DNA from: Streptomyces sp. 1222.5
Lineage (GTDB): Bacteria; Actinomycetota; Actinomycetes; Streptomycetales; Streptomycetaceae
Assembly (NCBI RefSeq): GCF_900105245.1
Contig: NZ_FNSZ01000001.1
Coordinates: forward strand, 1,364,001-1,428,000
Direction: 5' to 3'
DNA: 64,000 nt
The notes beneath the pieces were generated by a model, which saw nothing but the letters and a program-made list of their open reading frames with translations, made no database searches and was not told the DNA's origin. Within the stretch, counting starts at the first letter, position 1, and each line of letters begins with the position of its first letter. Below, one piece after another: positions 55,943-64,000 of the stretch. A program made the position numbers and the translations under genes.

Positions 55943-56512
55943 ATGACGGCCGGAACCTCAGTGATCCGCGGGACGACGACACCGACCCACGGGACGACGA
56001 CCGCCGAGCACGAGCTGGCCACGCTCCAGCGCGAGCACGGCGGGCCCCTCTTCGCCCTGCTGCTCAGACTGTGCGACGGGGACCGGCAGCGCGCCGAGGA
56101 CCTCGCCCAGGAGACGCTGGTGCGCGCCTGGCAGCATCCCGAGGCGCTGCACGCCGACGCCTTCGACTCCGTACGGCCCTGGCTGCTGACCGTGGCGCGG
56201 CGGCTCGCGATCGACGCGCGGCGGGCCCGGCAGGCCCGGCCGCCCGAGGTCGGCGACGCGGTCCCGGAGGACGCCCGGGTGACCGCCGACCACGCCGAGC
56301 GGGCCGCCGCCGTGCTGGACGTCCGGGAGGCTGTGAAGACACTCACTCCGGAGCACCGTGACGTCCTCGTACTCGTGTACTTCCGCGGGGCCAGTGTGGC
56401 GGAAGCGGCGCAGATCCTGGGTATTCCACCCGGTACCGTGAAATCTCGCGCGTTCTACGCGCTCCGCGCCCTGCGCCGGGTCCTTCCGGGTTATGCGGCC
56501 GACCTGCACTGA
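55943..56512 (+). CDS. ECF RNA polymerase sigma factor
   Basis: 189 residues. Region 2: LFALLLRLCDGDRQRAEDLA, QETLVRAWQHPEAL and WLLTVARRLAIDARR. Region 4: LTPEHRDVLVLVYFRGASVA, then ILGIPPGTVKSRAFYALRAL. The short linker and the zf-HC2 anti-sigma gene downstream place it among SigL/SigK-like ECFs of actinobacteria. ATG 55943 is chosen because it starts the conserved part. Upstream DNA (55728-55942) carries a direct repeat CGACCGTTCGC twice (about 55846-55867), a promoter or operator candidate. It is probably autoregulated. Confidence 0.92.
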   Translation: MTAGTSVIRGTTTPTHGTTTAEHELATLQREHGGPLFALLLRLCDGDRQRAEDLAQETLVRAWQHPEALHADAFDSVRPWLLTVARRLAIDARRARQARPPEVGDAVPEDARVTADHAERAAAVLDVREAVKTLTPEHRDVLVLVYFRGASVAEAAQILGIPPGTVKSRAFYALRALRRVLPGYAADLH

Positions 56513-56664
56513 AACCGGGAGCCGGGTCAAACCTCGGTAAAGCGCCTTGCTGTGGGCCCCGTTCGGGCAATGGGCTGTCCTCATCCGCGTTCCGGGCGGC
56601 GGCGGGGACCGCGATCCCGAGAGGCTCGGGCGACGCGCACGTACCGGAGGAAGGGCAGGAAGGG

Positions 56665-57180
56665 ATGCTGCACAGAGGTCACGAGAGCACGGACGGCACA
56701 GGCGGCGGGGAACTGACCGTCCCCATGGCCTGGTTGTACGCCGAGTACATCGCCGACGAGTTGCTGCGCACCGGCGATCTGATGCCGCCGACGTCCTTCG
56801 AGTTCCGGGCCGGGCGGGACGCGCTGGCACTGACCGTCTTCCTGTCCGACACCGACGGGGAGCTGTCCGGCATCCGGGTGATCTCTCAGCTGGAGAACTG
56901 GCTGTCGCTGACCGCCTACGACCAGCCGTGGCGGGACTGGGTGCGCACGCGCATGGCCGAGCTGACCGCCGGGGACGCCGGTGCCGGCACACCCTCGCCG
57001 GATCTCGCCCTCGCGGCGGAGGCCTGGCGATGGCTGGAGGAGACCGAGCTGCTCGCGCCGGACCTGGACGCGGTTCCGGGCGGTCCGGCGGTGTTCGGCG
57101 AGGACGACGGGCCGAAGGTGTGGACACCGGCCTGGCGGCTCGGGCTGCCCCTCGGGCACCTCGCGATCCACCTCTTCTGA
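56665..57180 (+). CDS. Unknown protein between sigma and anti-sigma genes
   Basis: 171 residues: MAWLYAEYIADELLRTGDLM, FEFRAGRDALALTVFLSDTD and VISQLENWLSLTAYDQPW. A Pro-rich linker precedes EAWRWLEETELL and a hydrophobic C-terminus. No membrane segment or known fold. AGGAAGGG precedes ATG 56665. It lies 152 bp after the sigma gene and 151 bp before the anti-sigma gene on the same strand. Its regulation by that sigma is likely from position only. Confidence 0.78.
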   Translation: MLHRGHESTDGTGGGELTVPMAWLYAEYIADELLRTGDLMPPTSFEFRAGRDALALTVFLSDTDGELSGIRVISQLENWLSLTAYDQPWRDWVRTRMAELTAGDAGAGTPSPDLALAAEAWRWLEETELLAPDLDAVPGGPAVFGEDDGPKVWTPAWRLGLPLGHLAIHLF

Positions 57181-57331
57181 ACCGTCCGGAATTCACACCA
57201 ATCCGCGGGCCGGGCCGCTCCGAATCTCTTGTCCGGGATTCTGTGCGCGGCTTGAGTGATTCGGCTGTCGGCTGCGTACGGGTGGGAGCAAGGAGTAACC
57301 CCACCCATACCCTTCGGCACGAGGATTCGGC

Positions 57332-57985
57332 ATGAGGTCCCTGGAACGGCATCGCGACGTCGGCGCGTACGCGCTCGGCGTGCTGGACGAGGCGGAGGCC
57401 TTCCGCTTCGAGGACCACCTCATGGAGTGCCCCCGGTGCGCGGCACAGGTGACCGAGTTCGGGCCCACGGCCCGGCAGCTGTTGCTCTACCGCCGGGCGA
57501 CGCCGCGCTTCGTGCACCCCATGGCGCAGGCCGGGCCGCGGCTGCTGGACCGGCTGCTCGGTGACATCTCGCTGCGCCGCCGCTCACGCCGGCGCCGGGC
57601 GCTGTACGGGCTGGCCGCCTCGGTGGTGCTGGCCGTGGCCGGATCCGGGATCGTGGCCTTCTCCGGCCACGCGCGGCCGACCGCGCACACCACGGCGGCG
57701 ACCGACCCGCGGACCGGGGTGTGGGCCCGGGTGACCACCGCGGACGAGGACTGGGGCAGCGATCTGCGGCTGGAGGTGAAGGACGGGTCGGGCTCGCACG
57801 TCTGCCGGCTCGTCGCGATCGGCGACGACGGCACCGAACAGGTCGTCGCCGGCTGGGCCAATCCGGCGAACGGGACCCACCCCACGACCACCCTCGGCGC
57901 CGCCCAGATGCACCCGGACGAGATCGCCCGCTACGAGGTCCGCACGGCGGACGGCGAGCGGCTGGTCACCCTGGAGTCCCGATAA
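57332..57985 (+). CDS. Zinc-binding anti-sigma factor
   Basis: 217 residues. The ZAS motif H-x3-C-x2-C is present (His29, Cys33, Cys36 in DHLMECPRC), preceded by AYALGVLDEAEAFRFE. A membrane helix (ALYGLAASVVLAVAGSGIVA) near 95-115 tethers it, and the extracytoplasmic part is an Ig-like domain (VWARVTTADEDWGSDLRLEV). It should hold the 55943 sigma factor at the membrane and release it on an envelope signal. GGAACGG precedes the gene weakly; start ATG 57332. Confidence 0.93.
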   Translation: MRSLERHRDVGAYALGVLDEAEAFRFEDHLMECPRCAAQVTEFGPTARQLLLYRRATPRFVHPMAQAGPRLLDRLLGDISLRRRSRRRRALYGLAASVVLAVAGSGIVAFSGHARPTAHTTAATDPRTGVWARVTTADEDWGSDLRLEVKDGSGSHVCRLVAIGDDGTEQVVAGWANPANGTHPTTTLGAAQMHPDEIARYEVRTADGERLVTLESR

Positions 57986-58014
57986 CGTCACGAGGACTTG
58001 ACCGGAGATCGACG

Positions 58015-58033
58015 TTAGGTGAGCCTTACCTCA
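58015..58033. promoter_or_regulatory. Iron box (DmdR/IdeR-type) upstream of a membrane protein
   Basis: TTAGGTGAGCCTTACCTCA matches 15 of 19 positions of the actinobacterial iron box TTAGGTTAGGCTAACCTAA, with both half-site cores intact. It ends 29 bp before the GTG of 58063-58647, where a repressor would block transcription when iron is plentiful. Confidence 0.7.
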
Positions 58034-58062
58034 GTTTATTGTGAGCCCGCCAGGAGATCTCT

Positions 58063-58647
58063 GTGCCCGCGTCGCCACGTCCCGAGCCGTCCGCGTCCCC
58101 CCAGGCGACGTCCGCCCCGCGGGTGAACCTGTACGACACCTGGTGGACGGTCGCGGCGGCCGCGGTCGCCGTCAGCCTCGGACTCTGGGCCTGCGCGTGG
58201 GTCTCGCTCCATGTGCGCGTCGACGCCACCCTGCACACCGCGGCCCTCTTCGTTCATCTGGCCTCACTGGTGCTCGGCTTCGGAGCCGTCCTGTCGGCGG
58301 ACTACCAGGCCCTGCTGTGGCTGACCGGCCGGTGCACCCTGCGTGACGCCCTGAACGCGGCGAACCGCCTGCACGTCCCCATCTGGGCGGGTCTCGCGGG
58401 CCTCGTGGCCAGCGGCGTCCTCCTCAACCCCGACCTCGGGTCCCTCCTCACCCGCGTCAAGCTCGGCCTGGTCCTGGCCCTCACCCTCAACGGGCTCCAG
58501 GCCGGTCTGCTCGGCCGCCGCATGGCCGGGCAGCAGACCGCGACCGTCGGCCGTCGGCTGCTCGGCCGGGCGACCGGCACGGCGCTCGTGTCACAGATCT
58601 GCTGGTGGGGTGCCGTGTTGATCGGCTTCCGGAACAGCCAGCGCTGA
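58063..58647 (+). CDS. Four-helix membrane protein under apparent iron control
   Basis: 194 residues from GTG 58063 with CAGGAGA upstream. After a Pro/Ser-rich start there are about four helices: WTVAAAAVAVSLGLWACAWV, FVHLASLVLGFGAVLSADYQ, WAGLAGLVASGVLLNPDLGS and TALVSQICWWGAVLIGF. His residues (SLHVRVD, LHTAALFVH, NRLHVPIW) sit in or near the helices and could bind heme. The iron box directly upstream suggests a role in iron or heme handling. I do not recognise the family. Confidence 0.8.
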   Translation: MPASPRPEPSASPQATSAPRVNLYDTWWTVAAAAVAVSLGLWACAWVSLHVRVDATLHTAALFVHLASLVLGFGAVLSADYQALLWLTGRCTLRDALNAANRLHVPIWAGLAGLVASGVLLNPDLGSLLTRVKLGLVLALTLNGLQAGLLGRRMAGQQTATVGRRLLGRATGTALVSQICWWGAVLIGFRNSQR

Positions 58648-58655
58648 CCCGCCCC

Positions 58656-59519
58656 TCATTTCAGCAGCCGGGAGAGCCGGCGGTCCGCCAGGGGCTTGCC
58701 GCCCGTCTGGCAGGTGGGGCAGTACTGCAGCGAGGAGTCGCTGAAGGAGACCTCGCGGATGGTGTCCCCGCAGACCGGGCAGGGCTCGCCGGTGCGGCCG
58801 TGCACCCGCAGGCCGCTCTTCTTCTCGGCCTTCAGGCGTCCGGCGGCCACTCCGCGGGAGCGTTCGACCGCCTCGGTGAGCGTGGTGCGCAGCGCCTCGT
58901 AGAGGTGGTGGGTCTCGTCCGGGGTGAGCGAGGCCGCCAGCTTGAACGGCGACATCTTCGCGGCGTGCAGGATCTCGTCGCTGTAGGCGTTGCCGACGCC
59001 GGCGATCAGGGACTGGTCCCGCAGCGCCCCCTTGAGCTGCCGTCTCTCGTCCTTCAGGAGCGCGGCGAAGCGGGCCTCGTCGAAGTCGTCGGCGAGCGGG
59101 TCCGGGCCGAGCCGGGCGACACCGGGGACCTCCCCGGGGTCACCGACGACGTACACCGCGAGGCGCTTCTGGGTGCCGGCCTCGGTGAGATCGAAACCCT
59201 CGCCGGTCTCCAGCGCCACGCGGAGCGCGAGGGGGCCCTTCCCCGGCTTGGGCGGACCGTCGGGCAGCCGGTCCTTCCACTGCAGCCAGCCCGCGCGGGC
59301 GAGGTGCGTCACCAGATGCAGCCCGCTGTCCGCCTCCAGGTCGAGGAACTTGCCGTACCGGCGCACGGCCGTCACCTCGGCGCCCTCCAGGGCGGTGACC
59401 GGCGGGTCGTAGGTCTTCAGGACACTGATGGCGACGGGCAGCACCCGCACCACCCGGCGGCCGACCAGGTGCTCGGTGAGGAAGTCCGTCAGCGCTTCTA
59501 CCTCGGGCAGTTCCGGCAT
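58656..59519 (-). CDS. Fpg/Nei-family DNA glycosylase/AP lyase
   Basis: 287 residues. The N-terminal catalytic PELPEVE (Pro2, Glu3), a Lys region YGKFLDLEAD near 57, the H2TH domain DQSLIAGVGNAYSDEILHAA near 168-187, and a C-terminal zinc finger CPVCGDTIRE...YCPTCQ (about 248-270). It removes oxidised bases in DNA. The GKFLDL and DEILHAA features fit the actinobacterial Fpg/Nei2-like groups; specific substrate not assigned. It is convergent with the membrane protein (8 bp). Confidence 0.94.
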   Translation of the reverse strand: MPELPEVEALTDFLTEHLVGRRVVRVLPVAISVLKTYDPPVTALEGAEVTAVRRYGKFLDLEADSGLHLVTHLARAGWLQWKDRLPDGPPKPGKGPLALRVALETGEGFDLTEAGTQKRLAVYVVGDPGEVPGVARLGPDPLADDFDEARFAALLKDERRQLKGALRDQSLIAGVGNAYSDEILHAAKMSPFKLAASLTPDETHHLYEALRTTLTEAVERSRGVAAGRLKAEKKSGLRVHGRTGEPCPVCGDTIREVSFSDSSLQYCPTCQTGGKPLADRRLSRLLK

Positions 59520-59571
59520 ACGTCCAGGGTGCCATCCGGCACCGACGACGCCAGGCGCGGCGCCGTCCCGC

Positions 59572-59674
59572 TAGGGCCTGTCGTTCGGATCAGGCCGGCC
59601 TGGCTCATGGTGCCTTGTCGGCCGCCCCGCGACGCGGGCATGATCCGAACGACAGTCCCTGACGACAGGCCCTA
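59572..59674. repeat. ~100-bp inverted-repeat element (MITE-like)
   Basis: TAGGGCCTGTCGTTCGGATCA at 59572-59592 (20 of its bases quoted in two parts: TAGGGCCTGTCG and TTCGGATCA) is matched inverted by TGATCCGAACGACA at 59641-59654 plus GGCCCTA at 59668-59674. A 13-bp insertion (GTCCCTGACGACA) in the right arm repeats its own end, a slippage duplication. The 48-bp centre is GC-rich. It encodes nothing, lies downstream of the phosphatase gene on the minus strand and overlaps its stop codon. Similar ends occur at Streptomyces insertion-sequence remnants (recall). Confidence 0.6.
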
Positions 59675-61738
59675 AGGCACCCGGAACTCGCACCACACCG
59701 CCTTGCCGCCGCCGCGTGCCTCCACGCCCCAGACATCGGCGAGCCGGTCGACGAGGAGCAGGCCGCGGCCGGAGACGTCGTCCTCCCCCGCCTCGCGGCG
59801 GCGCGGCAGGGCGCTGGAGGCGTCCTCGACCTCGATGCGGAGCCTGCGGCCGGCGCCCTCCAGGGCCCGCAGCGTGACGATCGCCGCGCCCTCGGTGTGC
59901 ATCAGCGCGTTGGTGATCAGCTCGTCGGCGACCAGCTCGACCTCGTCGGCGCGGTCATGGGCGCCCCAGGAGCGGACGGCGGCGCGGATCATGTGGCGGG
60001 CCTGGGTGAGGGCCTCGGGGTCGCCGGGCGCCACGTGCTGCTGGAGCCGGCCGCCCGCCCGGGAAGCCTCCGGGACACGACGACGCAGCAGGAGCAGGGC
60101 AACGTCGTCCTCGCCGCCCTGCCGCTCGGCCATCCGGATCAGCAGGTCGGCGAGGGCGCGCACGTCGTCCGGGCCGTCCGCGATGAGGTCCGCGAGGCCG
60201 CGCATGCCGTCGTCGAGGTCGGCGCCGGGCTGTTCGACGAGCCCGTCGGTGCACAGCAGCAGGGTGTCGCCGGGATCGAGCTCGAGGGTGCAGACCGGGT
60301 ACTCCAGACGGCCGAAGTCGGCGGACAGGCCGAGCGGGAGCCCGCCCGGGACGGGGACGCGCCGGCAGGTGCCGTCGGCGTCCCGGAGCAGCGGGTCGAT
60401 GTGCCCGGCGCGGACCGCCTGGACGACTCCGGTGGACAGGTCGGCCTCCGCGTACAGGCAGGTGGCGAAGCGGTCGGTGTCGAGTTCGTGGAGGAAGACC
60501 GAGGCGCGGGCCATCACGGTGGCCGGGGGGTGCCCCTCGGCGGCGTAGGCGCGCAGCACGATCCGCAGCTGCCCCATCACCGCCGCCGCGTGCGTGTCGT
60601 GCCCCTGGACGTCGCCGATGACCGCGCCGACGCGGCCGCCGGGCAGCGGGATCAGGTCGTACCAGTCGCCGCCGATGTCCCGGCCCACCGTCGCCGACCG
60701 GTAGCGGACGGCGACGTCGGCGCCGCGCACGCTGGGGATGGTGCGGGGCAGCATGGCCTGCTGGAGCCCCTGGGCCACGTCCTTGTCCTGCTCGTAGAGC
60801 ATGGCGCGCATGAGGCTCTGCCCGATGCTGCTGCCGAGCGCGACGAGCACGGCCCGCTCCTCGTCCGAGAAGCCGCGCCGGTCGTCGTAGAGCAGGCCCA
60901 TGGCCCCGATCGGGCGGGCCTGGGCGATCAGGGGCAGATAGGCGGCCGAGGTGATGTGCAGGTCGGTGAGGTGGGGCCAGAGGATCGGGTAGTGGTCGGC
61001 GAACTCCTCCGGCGACTCGATGAACCGCGGGACGAGCGTGCGGACGACCTCGCTCATCGGGTACGGCTCGTCCGTCCGGGTGACGCGGGTGCCGGGGACG
61101 AAGCTGTCGGCCGGGCCCTCCGCGACGAGCCGGATGCGGCCCGCCTCCACCAGGCCCATGACCAGGCTGGCGGCGCCGAGGTTCTCGATGCCGTGGGTGT
61201 CCTTGAGGATCTCGATGACGTCCTGGACGCTCCGGGCGTGGGCGAGGGCGGCGGAGACGACCTGCACGATGTTGGTCTGCTGGCGGAAGGCCTCGTCCTG
61301 GGCGGCGCGCAGGCTGCGGGCGGCGCTGTCGGCGAGTTCCTCGGTGGCGTCGCGGACGATGCCGACGACCCGGCGCGGGCGGCCGGAGCCGTCGCGCCGG
61401 ATGTAGCCCTGGGTGTGGGTCCAGCGCGAGGTGCCGTCGCGGCAGCGGATGCGGAAGTAGGCGCCGTAGTTCTCGCTGCCGTCCTTGATGGCTCGGGCGA
61501 CCACCGAGTCGAGCCGGGCGGCCTCCGGCGGCGGCACTCGCCGGCTCAGCGATTCGGGGCGGCCGTCGTACTCCTCAGGCAGCAGGTCGAACACCTCGAA
61601 GGCCTGGGCGTCCATGTGGAAGAGACCGGCGTCCAGGTCCCAGTCGAAGCTGCCCATGTGGTTGAGCGCGAGAATCGGGTCCGGATGGGCTGGCCAGTCC
61701 TCCGGGAGTGACAGAGCACCCGCTCCCCGATCAGCCAT
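59672..61738 (-). CDS. PAS-GAF-SpoIIE phosphatase-HATPase regulatory protein
   Basis: 688 residues. PAS at about 15-140 (LNHMGSFDWDLDAGLFHMDA; CRDGTSRWTHTQGYIRRDGS), GAF at about 155-320, PP2C-type SpoIIE at about 340-560 (VGRDIGGDWYDLIPLPGGRV, metal Asp; VGAVIGDVQGHD; LLCTDGLVEQ), and a C-terminal HATPase anti-sigma-like domain (ELVADELITNALMHTEGAAI). Such proteins reverse phosphorylation of anti-sigma antagonists and feed SigB/SigF-type pathways, with PAS-GAF sensing a signal. ATG 61738. An inverted repeat covers its stop. Confidence 0.94.
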   Translation of the reverse strand: MADRGAGALSLPEDWPAHPDPILALNHMGSFDWDLDAGLFHMDAQAFEVFDLLPEEYDGRPESLSRRVPPPEAARLDSVVARAIKDGSENYGAYFRIRCRDGTSRWTHTQGYIRRDGSGRPRRVVGIVRDATEELADSAARSLRAAQDEAFRQQTNIVQVVSAALAHARSVQDVIEILKDTHGIENLGAASLVMGLVEAGRIRLVAEGPADSFVPGTRVTRTDEPYPMSEVVRTLVPRFIESPEEFADHYPILWPHLTDLHITSAAYLPLIAQARPIGAMGLLYDDRRGFSDEERAVLVALGSSIGQSLMRAMLYEQDKDVAQGLQQAMLPRTIPSVRGADVAVRYRSATVGRDIGGDWYDLIPLPGGRVGAVIGDVQGHDTHAAAVMGQLRIVLRAYAAEGHPPATVMARASVFLHELDTDRFATCLYAEADLSTGVVQAVRAGHIDPLLRDADGTCRRVPVPGGLPLGLSADFGRLEYPVCTLELDPGDTLLLCTDGLVEQPGADLDDGMRGLADLIADGPDDVRALADLLIRMAERQGGEDDVALLLLRRRVPEASRAGGRLQQHVAPGDPEALTQARHMIRAAVRSWGAHDRADEVELVADELITNALMHTEGAAIVTLRALEGAGRRLRIEVEDASSALPRRREAGEDDVSGRGLLLVDRLADVWGVEARGGGKAVWCEFRVP

Positions 61739-61828
61739 GCGCCCACCTTGCCAGGATTTGCCCGATTATTCGACTTGATCGGCTTCGCCGACGGGGCCGG
61801 CCGCCGCTCTCGGGTCGCGGCGGCGGGC

Positions 61829-63034
61829 TCAGCCGTCCTGGACGTCCGCCAGGCCGTCGGGTACGGCTCCCCTCGGGTCCGGCGCGTCCGGCGGCCCGTC
61901 GGCCTCCGGTACGCCGTCGCCTGGCGGGTCCGGGTCGGCCGGGATCAGCCCGCCGCCGTCGGGCGGGTCCGGGAGCTCCGGGACGGTCGGCGGACCGATC
62001 TCGTCGAGCGGGTCCGGCTGGGGGACATGGGCGGCCGGCGCCTTCGGGAGGGCCGGGAGGCCCGGTCCCGGCGGCTGAGTGGTGCCGTCCGCGGGCGCGG
62101 CGCGCCCGTCCGCCCGGGCCGCGGCGGAGGGCGGTGGCGTGGCCGGCCCGCTCCCGCCGGCGCTGGGCTGGCCGCTGTCCGGCGTCTGCGCGCCGTTGGC
62201 GTCCTGGTGCGCCGGGTCGGCGGGCGCGGTGGCGGCGGCCCCGGCGGGCGCGGGGACGACGCGGTCGTGGCGGACGTCCTGACCGGTCCGGCGTTCGATC
62301 CAGGTGCGTCCGTCGGCGTCGAGGAGCGTGAGACTGGCGACGGCGCGGGGTGCCGGGGTCACCACGACCACCTGGTTCGGTTCGTAGGCGGGCCAGGCGG
62401 ATCCGCTGACGCCGACGCCGCGGGCCGACCCCGGTGGCCCGAGCGGGTTGCCGCAGGCGCAGCGGACGCGGGGCACGCCCCGGTCGTCCACGAGGACGGC
62501 GGTACCGGCCTGCAGCACGGACTGGTACTGGACCGCCTGTCCGTCGCGGTAGCCGTTGTTCGTGACGCGGGTGTCGGCGCGGAGCACGACCGGGGTCAGA
62601 CTCCGCAGGTGCCGGGGCACCTGCGACCGGGTGACGTTCAGCGCGGCGGCGAAGGCCTCGCCCCGGGCCGGGTCCGCCGCCAGGTAGCCGATCTGCCGCT
62701 CGACGTCGCAGCCGGCGACGTGCACGGCGCCCCGGTAGAGGCCGGGCGTCGCCCCGGAGACGGTCCGCGTCGGGCGCAGCGGCGCGAGGGCCCGTTCGGA
62801 GAGCGTCACCGACTGCGACGCCGCCGCGGTGGTGGGCGACGGAGGGGTCGGTGGCGCTGCGGCGACGGCGGCCGTCGAGTCGGTGAAGGGCTCGGCACCC
62901 CGGGCCCCGGCGGGCTCGAGGAAGAGCTCTTCACCCGTCTGGGCCTCCTTGACGCCCATGCCGGCGCAGCCGGTCACGAGCAGCGCCATCAAGAGGACGC
63001 AGGCCATGCCGATGGATCGGGTGGGTATCCGCAC
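61829..63034 (-). CDS. DUF6777-type secreted lipoprotein with Pro/Asp-rich tail
   Basis: 401 residues. Lipobox LLVTGC (Cys23) follows a membrane-spanning signal. A globular domain at about 80-230 shows GLYRGAVHVAGCDVERQIGY and VRCACGNPLGPPG, the DUF6777 pattern with two close Cys. The last 130 residues are Pro/Asp/Gly-rich and disordered (PDPLDEIGPPTVPELPDPPD). Likely a surface protein with a wall-spanning tail. Function unknown. Divergent from the lipase maturation gene; the 106-bp gap contains an A/T-rich promoter zone. Confidence 0.8.
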   Translation of the reverse strand: MRIPTRSIGMACVLLMALLVTGCAGMGVKEAQTGEELFLEPAGARGAEPFTDSTAAVAAAPPTPPSPTTAAASQSVTLSERALAPLRPTRTVSGATPGLYRGAVHVAGCDVERQIGYLAADPARGEAFAAALNVTRSQVPRHLRSLTPVVLRADTRVTNNGYRDGQAVQYQSVLQAGTAVLVDDRGVPRVRCACGNPLGPPGSARGVGVSGSAWPAYEPNQVVVVTPAPRAVASLTLLDADGRTWIERRTGQDVRHDRVVPAPAGAAATAPADPAHQDANGAQTPDSGQPSAGGSGPATPPPSAAARADGRAAPADGTTQPPGPGLPALPKAPAAHVPQPDPLDEIGPPTVPELPDPPDGGGLIPADPDPPGDGVPEADGPPDAPDPRGAVPDGLADVQDG

Positions 63035-63140
63035 CGCATACTCCGCATCACTGTGGGTAATTCGGGACTATTGTCTGCATTGCACTCGTTTGACTGGCAA
63101 CTCGGGGAACGCCTGGCCGCGAAGAAGGGCGCGCACCGCC

Positions 63141-64000
63141 GTGGACTGGTTCACCGCACCCGACTACTGGTGGAGCCGGCTGGTCCTCCAGCGGGGTCTG
63201 GCCGCGCTGTATCTCGTAGCGTTCCTGACGGCGGCGCTCCAGTTCCGGGCGCTCCTCGGGGAGCGCGGCATGCTGCCGATCCCCCGCTTCGTGGCGCGGG
63301 TGCCCTTCCGGCGGGCCCCGAGCCTGTTCCAGTGGCGCTACTCGGACGGCTTCTTCGCGGCCTGTGCCTGGGCGGGCTGCGCGGTGTCGGCGGCCCTGCT
63401 CGCCGGGGCGGACGCCGAACTGCCGCTGTGGGCGGGGATCCTGCTGTGGCTGGTGCCCTGGGCGCTGTACCTGTCGATCGTCAACGTGGGCCAGACCTGG
63501 TACGCGTTCGGCTGGGAGTCACTCCTGCTGGAGACGGGCTTCCTCGCCGCGTTCCTCGGCAACGACGACGTCGCGCCGCCCGTGGTCGTGCTGTTCCTTC
63601 TCCGCTGGATCCTGTTCCGGGTGGAGTTCGGCGCCGGGCTGATCAAGCTGAGGGGCGACGCCTGCTGGCGGAAGCTGACCTGTCTGGACTACCACCACGA
63701 GACGCAGCCGATGCCGGGCCCGCTGAGCTGGTTCTTCCACCATCTGCCGAAGCCGGTGCACCGGGCCGAGGTGGCCGCCAACCATCTGACCCAACTGGTC
63801 GTGCCGGTACTGCTGTTCACCCCGCAGCCGGTCGCCTCGGCCGCGGCGGCCCTGATGATCGTCACCCAGCTGTGGCTGGTGCTGTCCGGCAACTTCTCCT
63901 GGCTGAACTGGGTCACGATCGTGCTGGCCCTGTCCGCGCTGCGGCTGCCGGGATCCGCCCCGTCCGTGCCGCCGGCGCCGCTCTGGTACGAGGTCCTGCT
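63141..64000 (+). CDS. Lipase maturation factor family protein, 3' part outside the window
   Basis: At least 286 residues from GTG 63141, open to the window edge. Features: YWWSRLVLQRGLAALYLVAF, FRALLGERGMLPIPRF, FFAACAWAGCAVSAALLAGA, LYLSIVNVGQTWYAFGWESL, LLETGFLAAFLGND and IKLRGDACWRKLTCLDYHHE (His pair). The last block and GNFSWLNWVTI are hallmarks of LMF1-like proteins. Six or more membrane helices. The human homologue helps lipases fold; the bacterial role is unknown, possibly redox. No clear ribosome site (weak GAAGAAGG 13 bp before). Confidence 0.9.
   Translation, partial: MDWFTAPDYWWSRLVLQRGLAALYLVAFLTAALQFRALLGERGMLPIPRFVARVPFRRAPSLFQWRYSDGFFAACAWAGCAVSAALLAGADAELPLWAGILLWLVPWALYLSIVNVGQTWYAFGWESLLLETGFLAAFLGNDDVAPPVVVLFLLRWILFRVEFGAGLIKLRGDACWRKLTCLDYHHETQPMPGPLSWFFHHLPKPVHRAEVAANHLTQLVVPVLLFTPQPVASAAAALMIVTQLWLVLSGNFSWLNWVTIVLALSALRLPGSAPSVPPAPLWYEVL

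Overview
The window is very high-GC DNA with strong GC bias at third codon positions, frequent GTG starts and short translational overlaps (ATGA, GTGA, TGATG). With its gene content (ergothioneine genes, DUF574/SAV2177-type methyltransferase, class F sortase, LysX, SpoIIE-type phosphatase, RmdA) it is a Streptomyces chromosome. The order thioredoxin, LacI, TetR ... ols, sdh, LysR ... rmdA, SCO0930-type lipoprotein, proline-rich protein, sortase matches what I remember of the S. coelicolor SCO0884-SCO0940 region; this is recall, not an alignment. I found no tRNA, rRNA, CRISPR array, phage or intact insertion sequence.

Layout. 0-5 kb: PepSY membrane protein, peptide deformylase, flavin disulfide-reductase-like enzyme, thioredoxin, LacI regulator. 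5-10 kb: two TetR-controlled modules, a Tet(X)-like flavin monooxygenase and an NADPH-FMN reductase, each with inverted-repeat operators, then an esterase. 10-13.4 kb: amidase, then an NfeD-like OB protein with a flotillin. 13.4-15.3 kb: a patch of apparently decayed genes, a solitary MazF-like toxin and a PARG-like protein. 15.5-20 kb: the translationally coupled ergothioneine operon egtABCD, preceded by a strong hairpin and without egtE. 20-27 kb: orphan sugar-binding lipoprotein with a DasR-like site, dodecin, HAD phosphatase, LLM flavoenzyme, small hydrophilic protein, short UvrA paralogue, and a pair of related unknown proteins.

27-33.4 kb: ornithine-lipid genes olsBA, a three-gene menaquinone-type succinate dehydrogenase and a divergent LysR regulator. 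33.5-40 kb: a CHAT-protease/TPR protein with a divergent two-gene unit (small Cys protein plus membrane protein) and a further TPR protein; this is the least described part and the best candidate for an uncharacterised conflict or signalling system. 40-43 kb: the c-di-GMP enzyme RmdA, coupled to a SAV2177-type methyltransferase. 43.4-48.2 kb: a cell-surface group (repeat lipoprotein, proline-rich membrane-anchored protein, DUF4239-like protein, glycine-rich RGD-repeat protein, class F sortase). 48-55.7 kb: Tat-exported polysaccharide deacetylase, LysX, universal stress protein, amino-acid permease, CapA-type lipoprotein. 55.9-64 kb: ECF sigma factor and zinc anti-sigma factor around an unknown gene, a membrane protein under an apparent iron box, Fpg/Nei glycosylase, a ~100-bp inverted-repeat element, a PAS-GAF-SpoIIE-HATPase phosphatase, a DUF6777-type lipoprotein, and a lipase maturation factor gene cut by the window end.

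Functional threads: thiol and redox protection (thioredoxin, ergothioneine, flavoenzymes), envelope remodelling (ornithine lipids, LysX, sortase, deacetylase) and signalling (c-di-GMP, SpoIIE phosphatase, ECF sigma). Family calls come from motifs read by eye; no search was run.
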